From Nocardia fusca NBRC 14340 (GTDB lineage Bacteria > Actinomycetota > Actinomycetes > Mycobacteriales > Mycobacteriaceae), in assembly GCF_001618425.1 (NCBI RefSeq), contig NZ_BDCU01000071.1:1-53957 (forward strand): 53,957 nucleotides of DNA, written 5' to 3'. The notes beneath the pieces are model-generated. The model had not been told where the DNA came from. It ran no database searches and was given only the letters and a program-made list of their open reading frames with translations. Below, in pieces: positions 44,701 to 52,653 of the stretch; position 1 is the stretch's first letter, and each line of letters starts with the position of its first letter. A program made the position numbers and the translations under genes.

Positions 44701-47700
44701 CGAGTAGCGGATGCTCCACCTCGGCGAGACCCGTATGCCGGACATCACCTGTCGCCGTGGCGGTCAACCAATACCGTTGATGCTGGAACGCATACGTCGG
44801 CAACTCCACTCGCCCGGCCGGTCGGTCCGCGAAAAGATCGGTCCAGTTCACCTCGATACCCGCGATATGAGCCTCGGCCAGCGCCGACACGAACCGGGCC
44901 GACTCCGCCGCGGAACGCCGCGCGGCCGCAATCACCGCTGAGCCGGCCTCGATGTCCGGGGTCTCGGCAAGACATTGCCGGACCATGACCGCCAGTGCGG
45001 CGTCCGGCCCGACCTCCACGAATCGTCGTGCGCCCGCCGCGACGAGAGCATCCACGCCCGCGGCGAACCGGACCCGATCGCGCACCTGCCGCACCCAGTA
45101 CTCCGGGTCGGTCAGATCGTGTCCGGCGAGTTCGCCGGACACGGTCGACACGATCGCGATATTAGGTGCGCGGTAGTCGATCGCCTCGGCCACCGACCGG
45201 AACTCGGCCAGCATCACGTCCATATGCGCCGAATGGAACGCATGGCCGACCCGCAGGCGATTGGTCACGAGACCCTCGCTCGCCAGGCGTTGCTCGAGCT
45301 CGCCGATGACATCGGCGTCACCGGACAGCACCGTCGAGCCCGGGCCGTTCACCGCCGCGATCGACACCCGACCGGGGAAATCGGCGAGGACGCGGGCCGC
45401 TCGTTCTTCGCCGCACGCCACCGCCAGCATCGCACCGTCCCCGGGCACCCCGCCCATCAGCCGTCCCCGGGCAGCCACCAGGGCGCACGCGTCCGGCAGC
45501 GACCATACGCCCGCCACATACGCAGCGGCCAGCTCGCCGATGGAGTGCCCGATCAGCAGATCTGCGGTGACACCGAACGAATCGAGTAATCGACACAAGG
45601 CCACCTCGAATGCGAACAACGCGGGCTGGGTGAATTCGGTCCGATCGAGCAACCCGTCGACATCGTCGAACATCAGCCCTCGCAACGACAGCGCGGAGTA
45701 CCGTGGCCGGTCGGACGAGGGGTGGGCCCGACCCAACTGGGTATCGAATTCCGCACACACCTCGTCCAGTGCGCTCGCGAAGACCGGAAACGCACGGTAC
45801 AGGTCCGCGCCCATCGCGGAGCGCTGGGCGCCCTGACCGGTGAACAGGAATGCGGTCTTTCCGGCCACCATCCGGCCCTCGACGGCACCGGCTGATTCGG
45901 ACCCGCCGGCGAGCTCCGCCAAGCCCGCCAGCAGCTCCGCTCGATCGGTGCCCACGACCGCGCCGCGCCGCGCGAAGTGTGCCCGCGTTCCGATCAGAGC
46001 GCCGGCGGCACCGCGTATATCGAGTTCCGGCCGGTCGGCTATCCACTGCCGCAGGCGCTCCGCCTGGGCGCGTAGGGCGTTGTCCGTCTTCGCCGAGAGG
46101 AGCAGGGGAACCGCATCGGTCGCCGCCGCGGGCCGACCGGTGCCGCCGGTGCCCTCGAACGCGACGGCGGCCGGTGCCTCTTCGAGGATCACATGCGCAT
46201 TGGTTCCGCTGATCCCGAACGACGAGACGCCCGCCCGCCGCGCCCGGTCGGCGGCGGGCCACGGCTCGGGCTCGGTGAGCAACCGCACCGAGCCCGCCGA
46301 CCAGTCCACATGTGGTGTCGGAGCGTCCACGTGCAGTGTTCTGGGCAATATTTCGTGCCGCAGGGCGTACACCATCTTGATCACACCGCCGATACCGGCC
46401 GCGGCTACCGCGTGCCCGATGTTCGACTTCACCGATCCGATGCGCAACGGCTGGCCCCGATCGGTTCCGTAAGCGGCGATCAGCGCCTGCGCCTCGATCG
46501 GATCGCCCAGGGTGGTGCCGGTACCGTGCGCCTCGACAGCATCGATATCTGCGGGCTCCAGCCCGCTGTCGGCCAGCGCCGCGGCGATCACCCGCTCCTG
46601 GGACGGACCGTTGGGCGCAGTCAGGCCGTTGCTGGCACCGTCCTGGTTGATCGCGCTGCCACGGACCACCGCAAGGACATCGTGGCCGCGCCGACGGGCA
46701 TCCGACAGACGTTCGAGCACCACGACGCCGACGCCCTCAGCCCAGGTGACACCGTCCGCGGCGGCGGCAAATGCCTTGGAGCGTCCGTCCGGTGCCAATC
46801 CGCGCTGGCGGGCGAAGTCGACGAACAGATCCGGGCTCGCCGACACACTCACCCCACCCGCGAGTACCAGCGACGTCTCGCCCCGGTGCAACGCCTGGCA
46901 GGCGAGATGGAGCGCGACGAGCGACGAAGAGCACGCGGTGTCGACCGTGACGGCGGGACCTTCCAGGCCGAGAACGTAAGCGACTCGGCCGGATATCACA
47001 CTGTGTGAAGTTCCGGTCAGCCGATAGCCCTCGTACCCTCCGGTCACCCCGCGTACGTAACCGGAGGAGCAGGCACCGACGTAAACGCCGGTGTCGGTGC
47101 CGCGCAGCACCGTGGGGTCGATGCCCGCGTGCTCCAGGGCTTCCCAGGACACCTCCAGCATCAGTCGCTGCTGCGGATCCATCGCAGCCGCCTCCCGCGG
47201 GCCGATACCGAAGAATTCCGCATCGAATACGTCTGCCTCGGTGAGGAATCCGCCCTCCCGGGTATAAACGGTGCCCGGCTTGTCCGGGTCGGGATCGACC
47301 AACCGCTCCAGATCCCAGCCGCGGTCGGACGGGAACGGCGAGATCACGTCCCGGCCCGCCGCCACGAGTTCCCACAAGTCCTCGGCCGAGGCGACACCGC
47401 CGGGAAACCGGCAGCCGATGCCGACGATGGCGATCGGCTCCGCGGTGTGGGTGCGACGAGTCACCCGCCGCGCACCGAGGTCCACGCCTTCCAGCCGCGC
47501 GCGCACCAACCCGGCCACCGCGGCCGGTGTGGGGTGGTCGAATATCAGTGTCGCCGGCAACGCCACGCCGGTCGCCGCCACCAGCCGGTTCCGCAGCTGT
47601 TGACCGCTCAGCGAATCGAACCCGGAGGCAGTGAACGGAAGTTCGGCATGCACGGCATCCGGCGAATCGTGGCCGAGTATCGCCGCTGCCTGTTCGGCAA

Positions 47701-50485
47701 CGACAGCGAGCACCAGCGCGTCGCGGTCACGCTCGGGGGCAGCAAACAACCGCGGGGCCAGCGGACCCGCCACGACAGCGTTGCCGCGGGTTGTGCGGAC
47801 GGTGTGCTCCAGGCCGGACCGAGTGGCCGTGGGTGCCCGGCGCATCTCGGCCGATGCTGTGCCCGGCCCGGTTGCTCCGACCGTCGGCACCCAGCACCGA
47901 CGCCGTTGGAACGCGTAGGTCGGCAGGTCCACCCGCGCGGCGCTCGGCGCCAACATCTCCGGCGCCACCGCGAGCCCCGCGCAATGGGCACGTGCCAGCG
48001 CGGCAGTGACGTGTTCCGGACCACCCTGGTCGCGTCGCAGGGTACCGAAAACGGCTACTCGGCCTGATCTACCGAGTGCGTCGGCCGTCGCCTCGATCGC
48101 GCTGGACAGCGCGGGGTGCGGGCTGGTCTCGATGAAGGCGTTCATCCCGGCGCGCAGCAAGGCCTCGACCGCATCGGCGAACCGCACCGGTTGACGAAGG
48201 CCTCGATACCAGTACGCGGCATCGAGGTCCGCCGTGTCGATGAAGTCGGCGGCAACCGTCGAGAAAAACGGCACTGTACCGGATTTCGGCTTTATGGGCG
48301 CCCACCCCGCCAGCAGGCGATCCCGGATTCGCTCGACCGCCGGTGAATGCGACGCGTAATCGATCGGGACGTTTCTCGCCCACACCCCATCCGCGGCACA
48401 CCCGGCGAGGAACTCGGCCAGCGCGTCCGAGTCGCCTGTCACCACCGTCTGCCCGGGCCCGTTCACCGCCCCGATCGACAACCGGTCACCGTATTCCGTC
48501 AGGCGATCGGCCACCGCATCCGCCGCCGATCCGACGGCTGCCATACCCCCTGATCCCGCCAGCTCCTCGGTGAGGGCTCGCGAGCGCACCGCCACGACTC
48601 GGGCACCGTCGGCCACAGACAATCCGCCGGCTACCACTGCCGCCGCGATCTCCCCCTGAGAATGGCCGATCACCGCGGCCGGCTCCACCCCGCAGGCCCG
48701 CCACAGCTGCGCCAACGCCACCGATACCGCGAACAGAACCGGCTGGACAACATCCTCACGCTCCAGCGACGCGGCCCCGTCGGTCCCCCGCAACACCCCG
48801 GTCAACGACCAATCCACGTACGGCGCCAATGCCGCCTCGCACTCCGAGATCGTGGCCGCGAACGCCCCACCGGACGCCAGCAGCTGCGCACCCATCCCCA
48901 CCCATTGACTGCCATGGCCCGGAAACACGAAGACCGCCCGCCGGGGCGCGGCGCGACCGGTCACCGTGCGGTGATCATCCGCGATCGCATCGGCCAACGC
49001 CGCCAGCCCGGCCTCCATCGCCTCGATATCGTCCCCGACAACCGCGCCCCGCCACTCCAACGGCGTCCGCGAACGCAGCAGCGAATGAGCCACCGCACCG
49101 GCATCGACCCGCGGATGCTCGACCAGCCACTCCCGCAACCGGTCGGCCTGCGCCCGCAGCGCCGCCGGGCTCTGTCCCGACAGCACCCAGGCCACCGGTC
49201 GCGGGTCGTCCGACGAAGTGTTCGTTTCGTCCACCACGTGCGCGGGAGCTTCCTCCAGAATCACGTGTGCGTTCGTACCGCCCATACCGAACGACGAGAC
49301 CCCAGCACGACACAGTGCGGTAGCCGACCAGGGCTCGGTCGCGGTCTGCACCCGCAAACCCAGCGTCTCCAGTGGGATCCGCGGATTCGGCGTGTGAAAG
49401 TTCAGGCTGGGCACGTACTCCCGATGCCGCAGGCTCAAGGCGGTCTTGATAAGACCCGCGATTCCCGCGGCGCCTTCCAGATGTCCGATATTCGTCTTGA
49501 CAGACCCGACGACCAGCGCCGCCGCACCGGTACGTCCCACGCCGTAGGTTTCGCCGAGAGCCGCCGCCTCCACCGGATCGCCCGCGGGGGTGCCGGTGCC
49601 GTGCAGCTCCACATACTGCACCGATTCCGGTGCCACCGCCGCAGCAGCCAGCGCGTCCCGAACAACCGCGGCCTGCGCCGACACACTGGGCGCGCTCAGA
49701 ACCTGTCGCTCGTTGCCGTTGTTGACCGCGCTGCCCCGGATCACCGCGTAGATGCGATCGCCCGCGGCGGCAGCCAGCGCAAGTGGTTTCAGCACGACCA
49801 TGCCGCCGCCCTCACCGCGGACCGTGCCGTCCGCGCATTCGTCGAAGGTGTGGCATTTCCCGGTCGGCGAATGCGCGCCGAACTGTTCGTAACGCGCGCC
49901 GCCCAACGGGGAGAGAATGAGATTCGATCCGCCCGCCAGCGCCACCTCGCATTCCCCGGTGCGCAGCGATTCACAGGCCAGATGCACCGCGACCAGCGAG
50001 GAGGATTGCCCGCTGTCGATCACCAGACTCGGACCGGTGAACCCGAAGTGATTGGAGATCCGGTTGGCAGCGACTCCCCGGCCGACCGCCCCCAGCGAAT
50101 GCCTGCCGATACCAGGTTTGCCCTGTGCGGCCGATATTTCGGCGAAATCTGTTCCCGTGATTCCCAGGAACACTCCCGCCCGCGCACCACGCAGGTCCCG
50201 GTAGCCCGCGTCTTCCAATGCCTCCCAGCTCAGCTCCAGGCCGAGCAGCTGATGCGGATCGATCGACCGCGCCTCATTGGGCGGTACCCCGAAGAAGTCG
50301 GCATCGAATTCCGAGGCCGAATCGAGGAATCCGGCCCGCTCATCGATTTCCGGACGGTCGGCGGGAGCGGTGCCGATGGCATCGCGGCCATCGCGCAGCA
50401 GCCGCCAGAACTTCTCGAGGTCGGCGGCGCCCGGCATCCGGCACGACATTCCGACAATGGCGACTACATGCCCGGGTTCGACCAC
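35774..50485 (-). CDS. modular type I polyketide synthase, loading module and modules 1-2
   Basis: A 4903-aa protein. Loading: KSQ (Gln about 160 replaces Cys, DSGQSSSL), AT (Ser about 609, GHSQGE with YASH, methylmalonyl type), ACP (Ser about 958), giving a propionyl starter. Module 1: KS (Cys about 1185), AT (Ser about 1648, GHSIGE and HAFH, malonyl; about 14 extra residues around RAHPSSDRPRY), DH (His about 1957, Asp about 2128), KR (Tyr about 2556, LDD), ACP (Ser about 2722). Module 2: KS (Cys about 2953), AT (Ser about 3415, methylmalonyl), DH (His about 3718), ER (about 4110-4430, HAATGGVGMAAVQ), KR (Tyr about 4620), ACP (Ser about 4787). The acidic C-terminal docking tail ends LLDFIDRLG. 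I chose GTG 50485 because GAGGA lies 5 nt upstream; the frame opens at TTG 50497. It is transcribed with the next PKS gene. Confidence 0.95.
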   Translation of the reverse strand: MVEPGHVVAIVGMSCRMPGAADLEKFWRLLRDGRDAIGTAPADRPEIDERAGFLDSASEFDADFFGVPPNEARSIDPHQLLGLELSWEALEDAGYRDLRGARAGVFLGITGTDFAEISAAQGKPGIGRHSLGAVGRGVAANRISNHFGFTGPSLVIDSGQSSSLVAVHLACESLRTGECEVALAGGSNLILSPLGGARYEQFGAHSPTGKCHTFDECADGTVRGEGGGMVVLKPLALAAAAGDRIYAVIRGSAVNNGNERQVLSAPSVSAQAAVVRDALAAAAVAPESVQYVELHGTGTPAGDPVEAAALGETYGVGRTGAAALVVGSVKTNIGHLEGAAGIAGLIKTALSLRHREYVPSLNFHTPNPRIPLETLGLRVQTATEPWSATALCRAGVSSFGMGGTNAHVILEEAPAHVVDETNTSSDDPRPVAWVLSGQSPAALRAQADRLREWLVEHPRVDAGAVAHSLLRSRTPLEWRGAVVGDDIEAMEAGLAALADAIADDHRTVTGRAAPRRAVFVFPGHGSQWVGMGAQLLASGGAFAATISECEAALAPYVDWSLTGVLRGTDGAASLEREDVVQPVLFAVSVALAQLWRACGVEPAAVIGHSQGEIAAAVVAGGLSVADGARVVAVRSRALTEELAGSGGMAAVGSAADAVADRLTEYGDRLSIGAVNGPGQTVVTGDSDALAEFLAGCAADGVWARNVPIDYASHSPAVERIRDRLLAGWAPIKPKSGTVPFFSTVAADFIDTADLDAAYWYRGLRQPVRFADAVEALLRAGMNAFIETSPHPALSSAIEATADALGRSGRVAVFGTLRRDQGGPEHVTAALARAHCAGLAVAPEMLAPSAARVDLPTYAFQRRRCWVPTVGATGPGTASAEMRRAPTATRSGLEHTVRTTRGNAVVAGPLAPRLFAAPERDRDALVLAVVAEQAAAILGHDSPDAVHAELPFTASGFDSLSGQQLRNRLVAATGVALPATLIFDHPTPAAVAGLVRARLEGVDLGARRVTRRTHTAEPIAIVGIGCRFPGGVASAEDLWELVAAGRDVISPFPSDRGWDLERLVDPDPDKPGTVYTREGGFLTEADVFDAEFFGIGPREAAAMDPQQRLMLEVSWEALEHAGIDPTVLRGTDTGVYVGACSSGYVRGVTGGYEGYRLTGTSHSVISGRVAYVLGLEGPAVTVDTACSSSLVALHLACQALHRGETSLVLAGGVSVSASPDLFVDFARQRGLAPDGRSKAFAAAADGVTWAEGVGVVVLERLSDARRRGHDVLAVVRGSAINQDGASNGLTAPNGPSQERVIAAALADSGLEPADIDAVEAHGTGTTLGDPIEAQALIAAYGTDRGQPLRIGSVKSNIGHAVAAAGIGGVIKMVYALRHEILPRTLHVDAPTPHVDWSAGSVRLLTEPEPWPAADRARRAGVSSFGISGTNAHVILEEAPAAVAFEGTGGTGRPAAATDAVPLLLSAKTDNALRAQAERLRQWIADRPELDIRGAAGALIGTRAHFARRGAVVGTDRAELLAGLAELAGGSESAGAVEGRMVAGKTAFLFTGQGAQRSAMGADLYRAFPVFASALDEVCAEFDTQLGRAHPSSDRPRYSALSLRGLMFDDVDGLLDRTEFTQPALFAFEVALCRLLDSFGVTADLLIGHSIGELAAAYVAGVWSLPDACALVAARGRLMGGVPGDGAMLAVACGEERAARVLADFPGRVSIAAVNGPGSTVLSGDADVIGELEQRLASEGLVTNRLRVGHAFHSAHMDVMLAEFRSVAEAIDYRAPNIAIVSTVSGELAGHDLTDPEYWVRQVRDRVRFAAGVDALVAAGARRFVEVGPDAALAVMVRQCLAETPDIEAGSAVIAAARRSAAESARFVSALAEAHIAGIEVNWTDLFADRPAGRVELPTYAFQHQRYWLTATATGDVRHTGLAEVEHPLLGAAVWLPESEGVVATGLLSLSSHRWLADHVIGGAVLVPGTAFVEMALRAGAMVDCPRLAELVVIAPLILPAEGAVELRVMVDEPDAAGSRAVSVYSRRQREAAAEHGKWIRHATGALAVPSPASPGRYESTGEWPPSGAEPVDIGSGYRELGERGYDYGPTFRRLTALWRRGEEIFAELSPAVQRESSAVQFGVHPALLDAALHAILLGGMTEPPGPGEILVPYSWENVDLHAVGSASVRVRLTPAPGEGHDQRITLRISDPQGEPVVEVAGVTLRPVAIGSLGAAAGSPVDAAQLFQVRWERAMGGVGDGSVPTVATLAGTTVAGIDLSFASIADVVAAEDTPDVVVWRAAEPDADGPEGVREAVHAALAMLKSWLAGAHSADTRLALITSGGAGLPGETPDPAAAAVIGLVRSAQSESPGRFVLVDEERADPLDAERVAMVLGSDEPQVAVRGRELLVPRLVRASASGDPGMPSFGNKSVLITGGTGGLGALFARHLVVEHDVRSLVLTSRRGLRAPGAAELVAELTQAGADVQVVACDIADRAAVRNLVDTIEARGGSSAVVHAAGVLDDGTVETLTGAQVDRVFAPKVDGAWHLDELTRHHDLSAFVLFSSIAGVIGSAGQANYAAANSALDALAQRRRAAGLPATSVAWGPWNQGSGMTGDLDRVALARWERLGLGQLGTAEGVRLFDAAVAGPDARPAAIRFDADALRRAPAIDALPAVLRGFAPRSTPAKRVAAVSSLGARLAGTPEAHRDSVVLEVVREQVAAVLGHSGRDLVEVEKPFSDMGFDSLGGVELRNRLSKATGVPLPSTLVFDHPTPAAVAKLVLAKLAPAPAEEAGKVVRRTRTDEPIAIVGMACRYPGGVASPEALWDLVATGTDAISEFPADRGWDLAGLFDPDPAHSGTSYVREGGFLTRAADFDAEFFGIGPREAAAMDPQQRLLLEVSWEALEHAGIDPAALRGSDTGVYTGVMYQDYETVTRRSGPEVEGYALTGALGSVVSGRVAYALGLEGPALTMDTACSSSLVALHVACRALRQGESSLALVGGATVMATPTVFVDFSRQRGLARDGRCKSFSASADGVAWAEGAAVLVVERLSDARRLGHDVLAVVRGTAVNQDGASNGLTAPNGPSQERVIAAALADAGLRPADVDAVEAHGTGTALGDPIEAQALLVTYGQDRAAPLRIGSLKSNIGHSQAAAGVGGVIKMVQALRHEVLPKTLHADELSPHVDWSAGSVRVLTEAEPWPARDRVRRAGVSSFGISGTNAHVILEEAPPATPSTTTGSTLVAGDADDRGGAVLAWTLSADSPDGLRGQAVRLENWLDTHPEAKAAEVASTLLRHRSRLEWRAAVVGRERAGLLAGLAGLAESVEQPVSGSEYVVSGRRSVAGRRVAFVFPGQGSQWSGMAAELLAAGGIFAEAIAECESALAPFVDWSLTAVLRGDPGAASLERVDVVQPALFAVMVSLARAWRASGVEPAVVVGHSQGEIAAAVVAGGLSLADGARVVARRSLIVAEELAGAGGMVSVNASAEAVEERLARFGARLSVAAVNGPGQLVVSGEASAVTEFLDGCAAEGVWAKRIPVDYASHSAAVESIRARVLTELASVAPVSGSVPFFSTVSAEYADTATLDAGYWYRGLREQVRFAESIEALQRAGVNAFIEVSPHPVLTMGIELTAAALDLAGTVAVLGTLKRDHGGAEQFVTALSGAYCAGIDVADRALAPAAARVDLPTYAFQRQRYWLRPVGRRSGLAETGHALLGAMVQLPDSRDVVFTGRLSAADQPWAADHAIAGTALLPGAAMLELALQSGTMLGCPRVSELALEAPLPISTAGSVDLRVVAAGPEETGARTVSVYSRPSHDDAEAWVRHAVGSVTGDSAMTPVTDVPADWPPAGAAAISVADGYEELAGQGYEYGPLFRGLTALWRRADEVFAEVVLPEAARSEVAEFGIHPALLDAALHAILLGGLAPAVPEGAVAVPFSWEGVTLHATGATALRVRAVVTGADRIELTLADPAGLPVAEIRALTLRPMPIHALAAAHGRADGIGYTVEWLVPATPASENPADASWTSADEGETVTVAEVVATVLRLDEAPDDGDLPAVVRDSVTASAARVQRLLAADKRVVVVTRRAMAVHSVEPADLATAAVWGLLRTAQSENPDRIHLVDVDEWTDYRRCVALALTLDDEPELAMRRGTAYVPRLRRAGAGLPGAAALRQGAAWTFRDMGKGTLAEDNFGLAEDPRAAEPLRAGQVRVAVRAVGLNFRDVLVALGTYPFPNARIGGEAAGIVLEVAPDVTEFAPGDRVFGFCWGVDSVAVADRRLLARMPRGWSFTQAAAVPVVYATAYYGLVDLGGAQPGQTLLLHAATGGVGMAAVQLARHLGLRLLVTAGTPKWGTLREMGFDDSDIGDSRTLEFERKFREATAGRGVDIVLDSLAGEFVDASLRLLPRGGRFIEMGVLDRRDPAEVAAAHPGVDYRSFVLLDVDPDRLHEILTTLVALFDTGSLAPSPTTAWDLRQAPEVFRHLGQARHIGKNVLTVPTPVRPDGTVLITGGTGVLGALAARHLITEYGLRRLVLASRRGPDAPGAAELRAELTALGAHVDIVACDAADRAALDAMLAVIPPDHPLTGVVHTAGVLADGVFTAMTAEQITDVLRPKVDAAWNLHEATKDLDLSLFVLYSSLTGVIGTPGQANYAAGNVFLDALAQHRHVHGLPATSVAWGLWEQSTGMTGTLGATDLARLRREGILALSDADGTALFDAALAAGDPTFVAARIDWATLAEAQGSGLRAIMRGLTGPVRRRVAAEKGQASGLAGQLAGRSVDVQEGMILDVIRVQAAAVLGHAVAGAVRADRPFTDIGFDSIGVMEFRNRLKSAVGVQLPATAMFDYPTPKALAAYLRREIAPDEDPAARITAEIGSLTRECAESDLTPEQRSDIAEKVLALWRELERKAAGEVVENHTGLETADDDQLLDFIDRLG

Positions 50486-51650
50486 GGAAATCCTCAAATC
50501 TCGAGTGAGAGCTGTACAGCGATATGCGGAAGAAGTCCGTCACCAGGTCGGTCATCGCGAGCATGCGGTCGGACGAATCGCCGGTGCTTGTGTCCACGTT
50601 CCTATCCAGCCTTCAGGGTCGCCGAAGAAGCCCGGCGGCGCGCACAGAGCCGCCGAGTCCAGAGAAGAGTGCCGAATCGAGTCCGGGGCGAGGTCCCGGA
50701 TGCCCGGAACGGTGGGTGTGGTTGCCGGCCACTTCGCCGACTCGTTGTACCGGTCGATGAGTGGACAGGTCCTGCGCCACTGTTCGACCCGCACCCGACC
50801 ACCGGCAGTGGCGATCGCGCCGAGCCGCCGAACCGTCGGCGGCTGACTGCCGTCCAGTTGTGCAGCAGCATCGACAGCTTCGGCACCCACTCGGAGTGTG
50901 GCCGTGCCCGGTGGTGGCCCTGGACACGCGGTGCGAAGCCGACGTGACGCCACACGAGATGTTCAACGGCTCAGGACATAACTCTCATCAACTTTCCTGG
51001 TCAGCGTGAGCCGAGTTTAACCAGCGAATAGCGGGCCGAGATAGGTGCCGAGTGGACATATTCGCCGAAGGTCCCCGTGCAGATTGCACAAATGGGATCT
51101 GGTGGCGCCCGCAGGCGGCCCCGAGTTCCTGTCCCGACCTGCCCTCTTCTCCAGCGCCTCGGCCGGCACGCCCCCGGGATTCATTCCTGCAGCCGAACCC
51201 CGACCACGGGCACGGCGGTATCTTCCAGTTCCACGACGAGTTCATGCCCGCCGTCGCAAGTTCCTCGCCCGCTGATAGGCACCCCACAAACCTCGACCGG
51301 CTCGGTCGTGACTGCCCGGGCGAACACCGCGTCCTGACCTACACCGACCGCCCAGCGTTTGTATCGCACCCAGACCGAGAGCGCCGCCACGGGCTGACTA
51401 CACCGTCTCGATGCCGCTGTTCTCAGCCGCACCTGTCGGGGTCGGCGCCGCCGTCACGGGACTGTGGATTTATCGGCTCCTCTCCGCTCGTCGAGGCTTG
51501 ACACAGAGAGGAGCCTTCAGCGAGATGGTCCCGGCCCTGGAAGCCGGGACCGAGGCCGCATCCACGAGGTGGAACATCGGCAGGCTGCCAGGTCGAGTAA
51601 ACCGTGCAGCCGGGGTCGGTTGCGGTTTCGCCGACGCGCCCGCGATCGGG
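50486..51650. other. 1.2-kb region upstream of the PKS, no clear gene
   Basis: It must hold the PKS promoter, probably between 50500 and 50700. A minus-strand frame from about 50953 to 50552 (for example QWRRTCPLIDRYNESAKWP) and another from 51432 to 51181 (VGVGQDAVFARAVTTEPVEV, GGHELVVELEDTAVPVVGV) have protein-like composition but no starts or families I recognise. The second looks like the C-terminal end of a decayed gene. Confidence 0.35.
51476..51516 (-). terminator. putative hairpin downstream of the alpha/beta hydrolase
   Basis: GGCTCCTCTC (51476-51485) and GAGAGGAGCC (51507-51516) form a perfect 10-bp stem with a 21-nt loop, 134 bp past the hydrolase stop. It could terminate leftward transcription before the PKS promoter region. 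Confidence 0.4.
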
Positions 51651-52454
51651 TCACAGGAATTCGGCGAGCACCTGGTTGAACCGTTCGGGCTCCTCGGAGA
51701 ACGGGGCGTGACCACTGTCCGCGAAGCGCGTAACGGTTGCGTCGGGCAGTTGCGCGGCGATCCACTCGTCGAGCGGGCCGGGGAAGATCTTGCTCTGGGC
51801 GCCGTACACCAGCAGGGCCGGCACCGTGACCTCCGGCAGGACCGCCCGGAGATCGGCGAAGGCCATGTCATACCAGATGGCACAGGCGGCAGCGGTGGAC
51901 ATCTTCATCGTTTCCGCGTAGATCACGTCGATCACATCCTCGGGCGGTGTCTGCGCGAAACACGCGGCGATGAACGGCTTGATCACCAGCGGGCGGGCAT
52001 GCCGGACGGCTTGGACGAACAGCGCCAGGTCATTGTCCGAATAGCCGCCCTGCAACGGGAATTCCCAGTCCGGACCGTCCAGGAAACGCGGCGACTGGTC
52101 GATGAACACCACCGAGCGCAGGTTCGCGCAACCGAACTGCTGCACATACGCGAGCGCGACGGCGACCCCCATCGACCATCCGGCCAGCGAGACCTGCTCC
52201 AGCCCCAGGTGTGTGATCAGGCCCTGCACGTCCCGGGCGTACTGGGCGAGCGTATGCCCGTCCTCGGTTTTGCCCGAGGAACCGTGCCCGCGCAGATCGA
52301 CCGTGATCACCCGGTGCTGCTCGGCCAGGGCGGGCACATTCTGCGCCCAGAAGGTGGAGTTCATGGTCCAGCCGTGGATGAGCACGACGGGTCGGCCGGA
52401 GCCGTGGTCCTCGTAGTACAGCGGCACTCCGTCGGGCAGTTCCAGGTACGGCAT
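51651..52454 (-). CDS. alpha/beta fold hydrolase
   Basis: A 267-aa hydrolase of the haloperoxidase/esterase-like group. The segments are PVVLIHGWTMNSTFW (HG oxyanion loop), DLRGHGSSGK, nucleophile elbow LAGWSMG (GxSxG), and DSGHAPFSEEPERFN with the His. The expected acid position after the sixth strand reads VYGAQSKIFP, with Ser where Asp is usual, so the acid may be supplied from elsewhere. ATG 52454 follows GGAGG by 5 nt. It is divergent from the GAF regulator across a perfect palindrome, so it is probably that regulator's target. It is one candidate for releasing the PKS product, since the PKS lacks a thioesterase; that is speculative. Confidence 0.88.
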   Translation of the reverse strand: MPYLELPDGVPLYYEDHGSGRPVVLIHGWTMNSTFWAQNVPALAEQHRVITVDLRGHGSSGKTEDGHTLAQYARDVQGLITHLGLEQVSLAGWSMGVAVALAYVQQFGCANLRSVVFIDQSPRFLDGPDWEFPLQGGYSDNDLALFVQAVRHARPLVIKPFIAACFAQTPPEDVIDVIYAETMKMSTAAACAIWYDMAFADLRAVLPEVTVPALLVYGAQSKIFPGPLDEWIAAQLPDATVTRFADSGHAPFSEEPERFNQVLAEFL

Positions 52455-52527
52455 CGATACCTCCGGTTCGTGGGGTGGGCTCCTACGATGACCGGACCCC
52501 GACCTCCGGGCCAGCCCCGGCCGCACG

Positions 52528-52546
52528 GTTGCAGCAACGCTGCAAC
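52528..52546. promoter_or_regulatory. perfect palindrome between hydrolase and GAF regulator
   Basis: GTTGCAGCaacGCTGCAAC is an exact inverted repeat with 8-bp arms and a 3-bp spacer, in the 199-bp divergent promoter region. It is the probable binding site of the GAF-domain regulator encoded at 52654. Confidence 0.65.
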
Positions 52547-52653
52547 GCCGTTCCGGAAGTTTGTCTACCTTCCCGCTCCGTGCTATTCCTCGTGGGACGC
52601 CCCGGCAACGCGATCACCGCCGGGCGCGGATCGCACTATCCCGAGGCAGGCGC

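Noticed and set aside
50340..50597. Minus-strand frame starting MDTSTGDSSDRMLAMTDL as an alternative PKS start or small gene
   Set aside because: It overlaps the PKS start in another frame and becomes low-complexity. The GTG at 50485 with GAGGA explains the PKS start better.
51052..51501. Plus-strand 149-codon frame
   Set aside because: Pro/Ser/Arg-rich composition, no ribosome site, no motif; antisense to a more protein-like minus-strand remnant.
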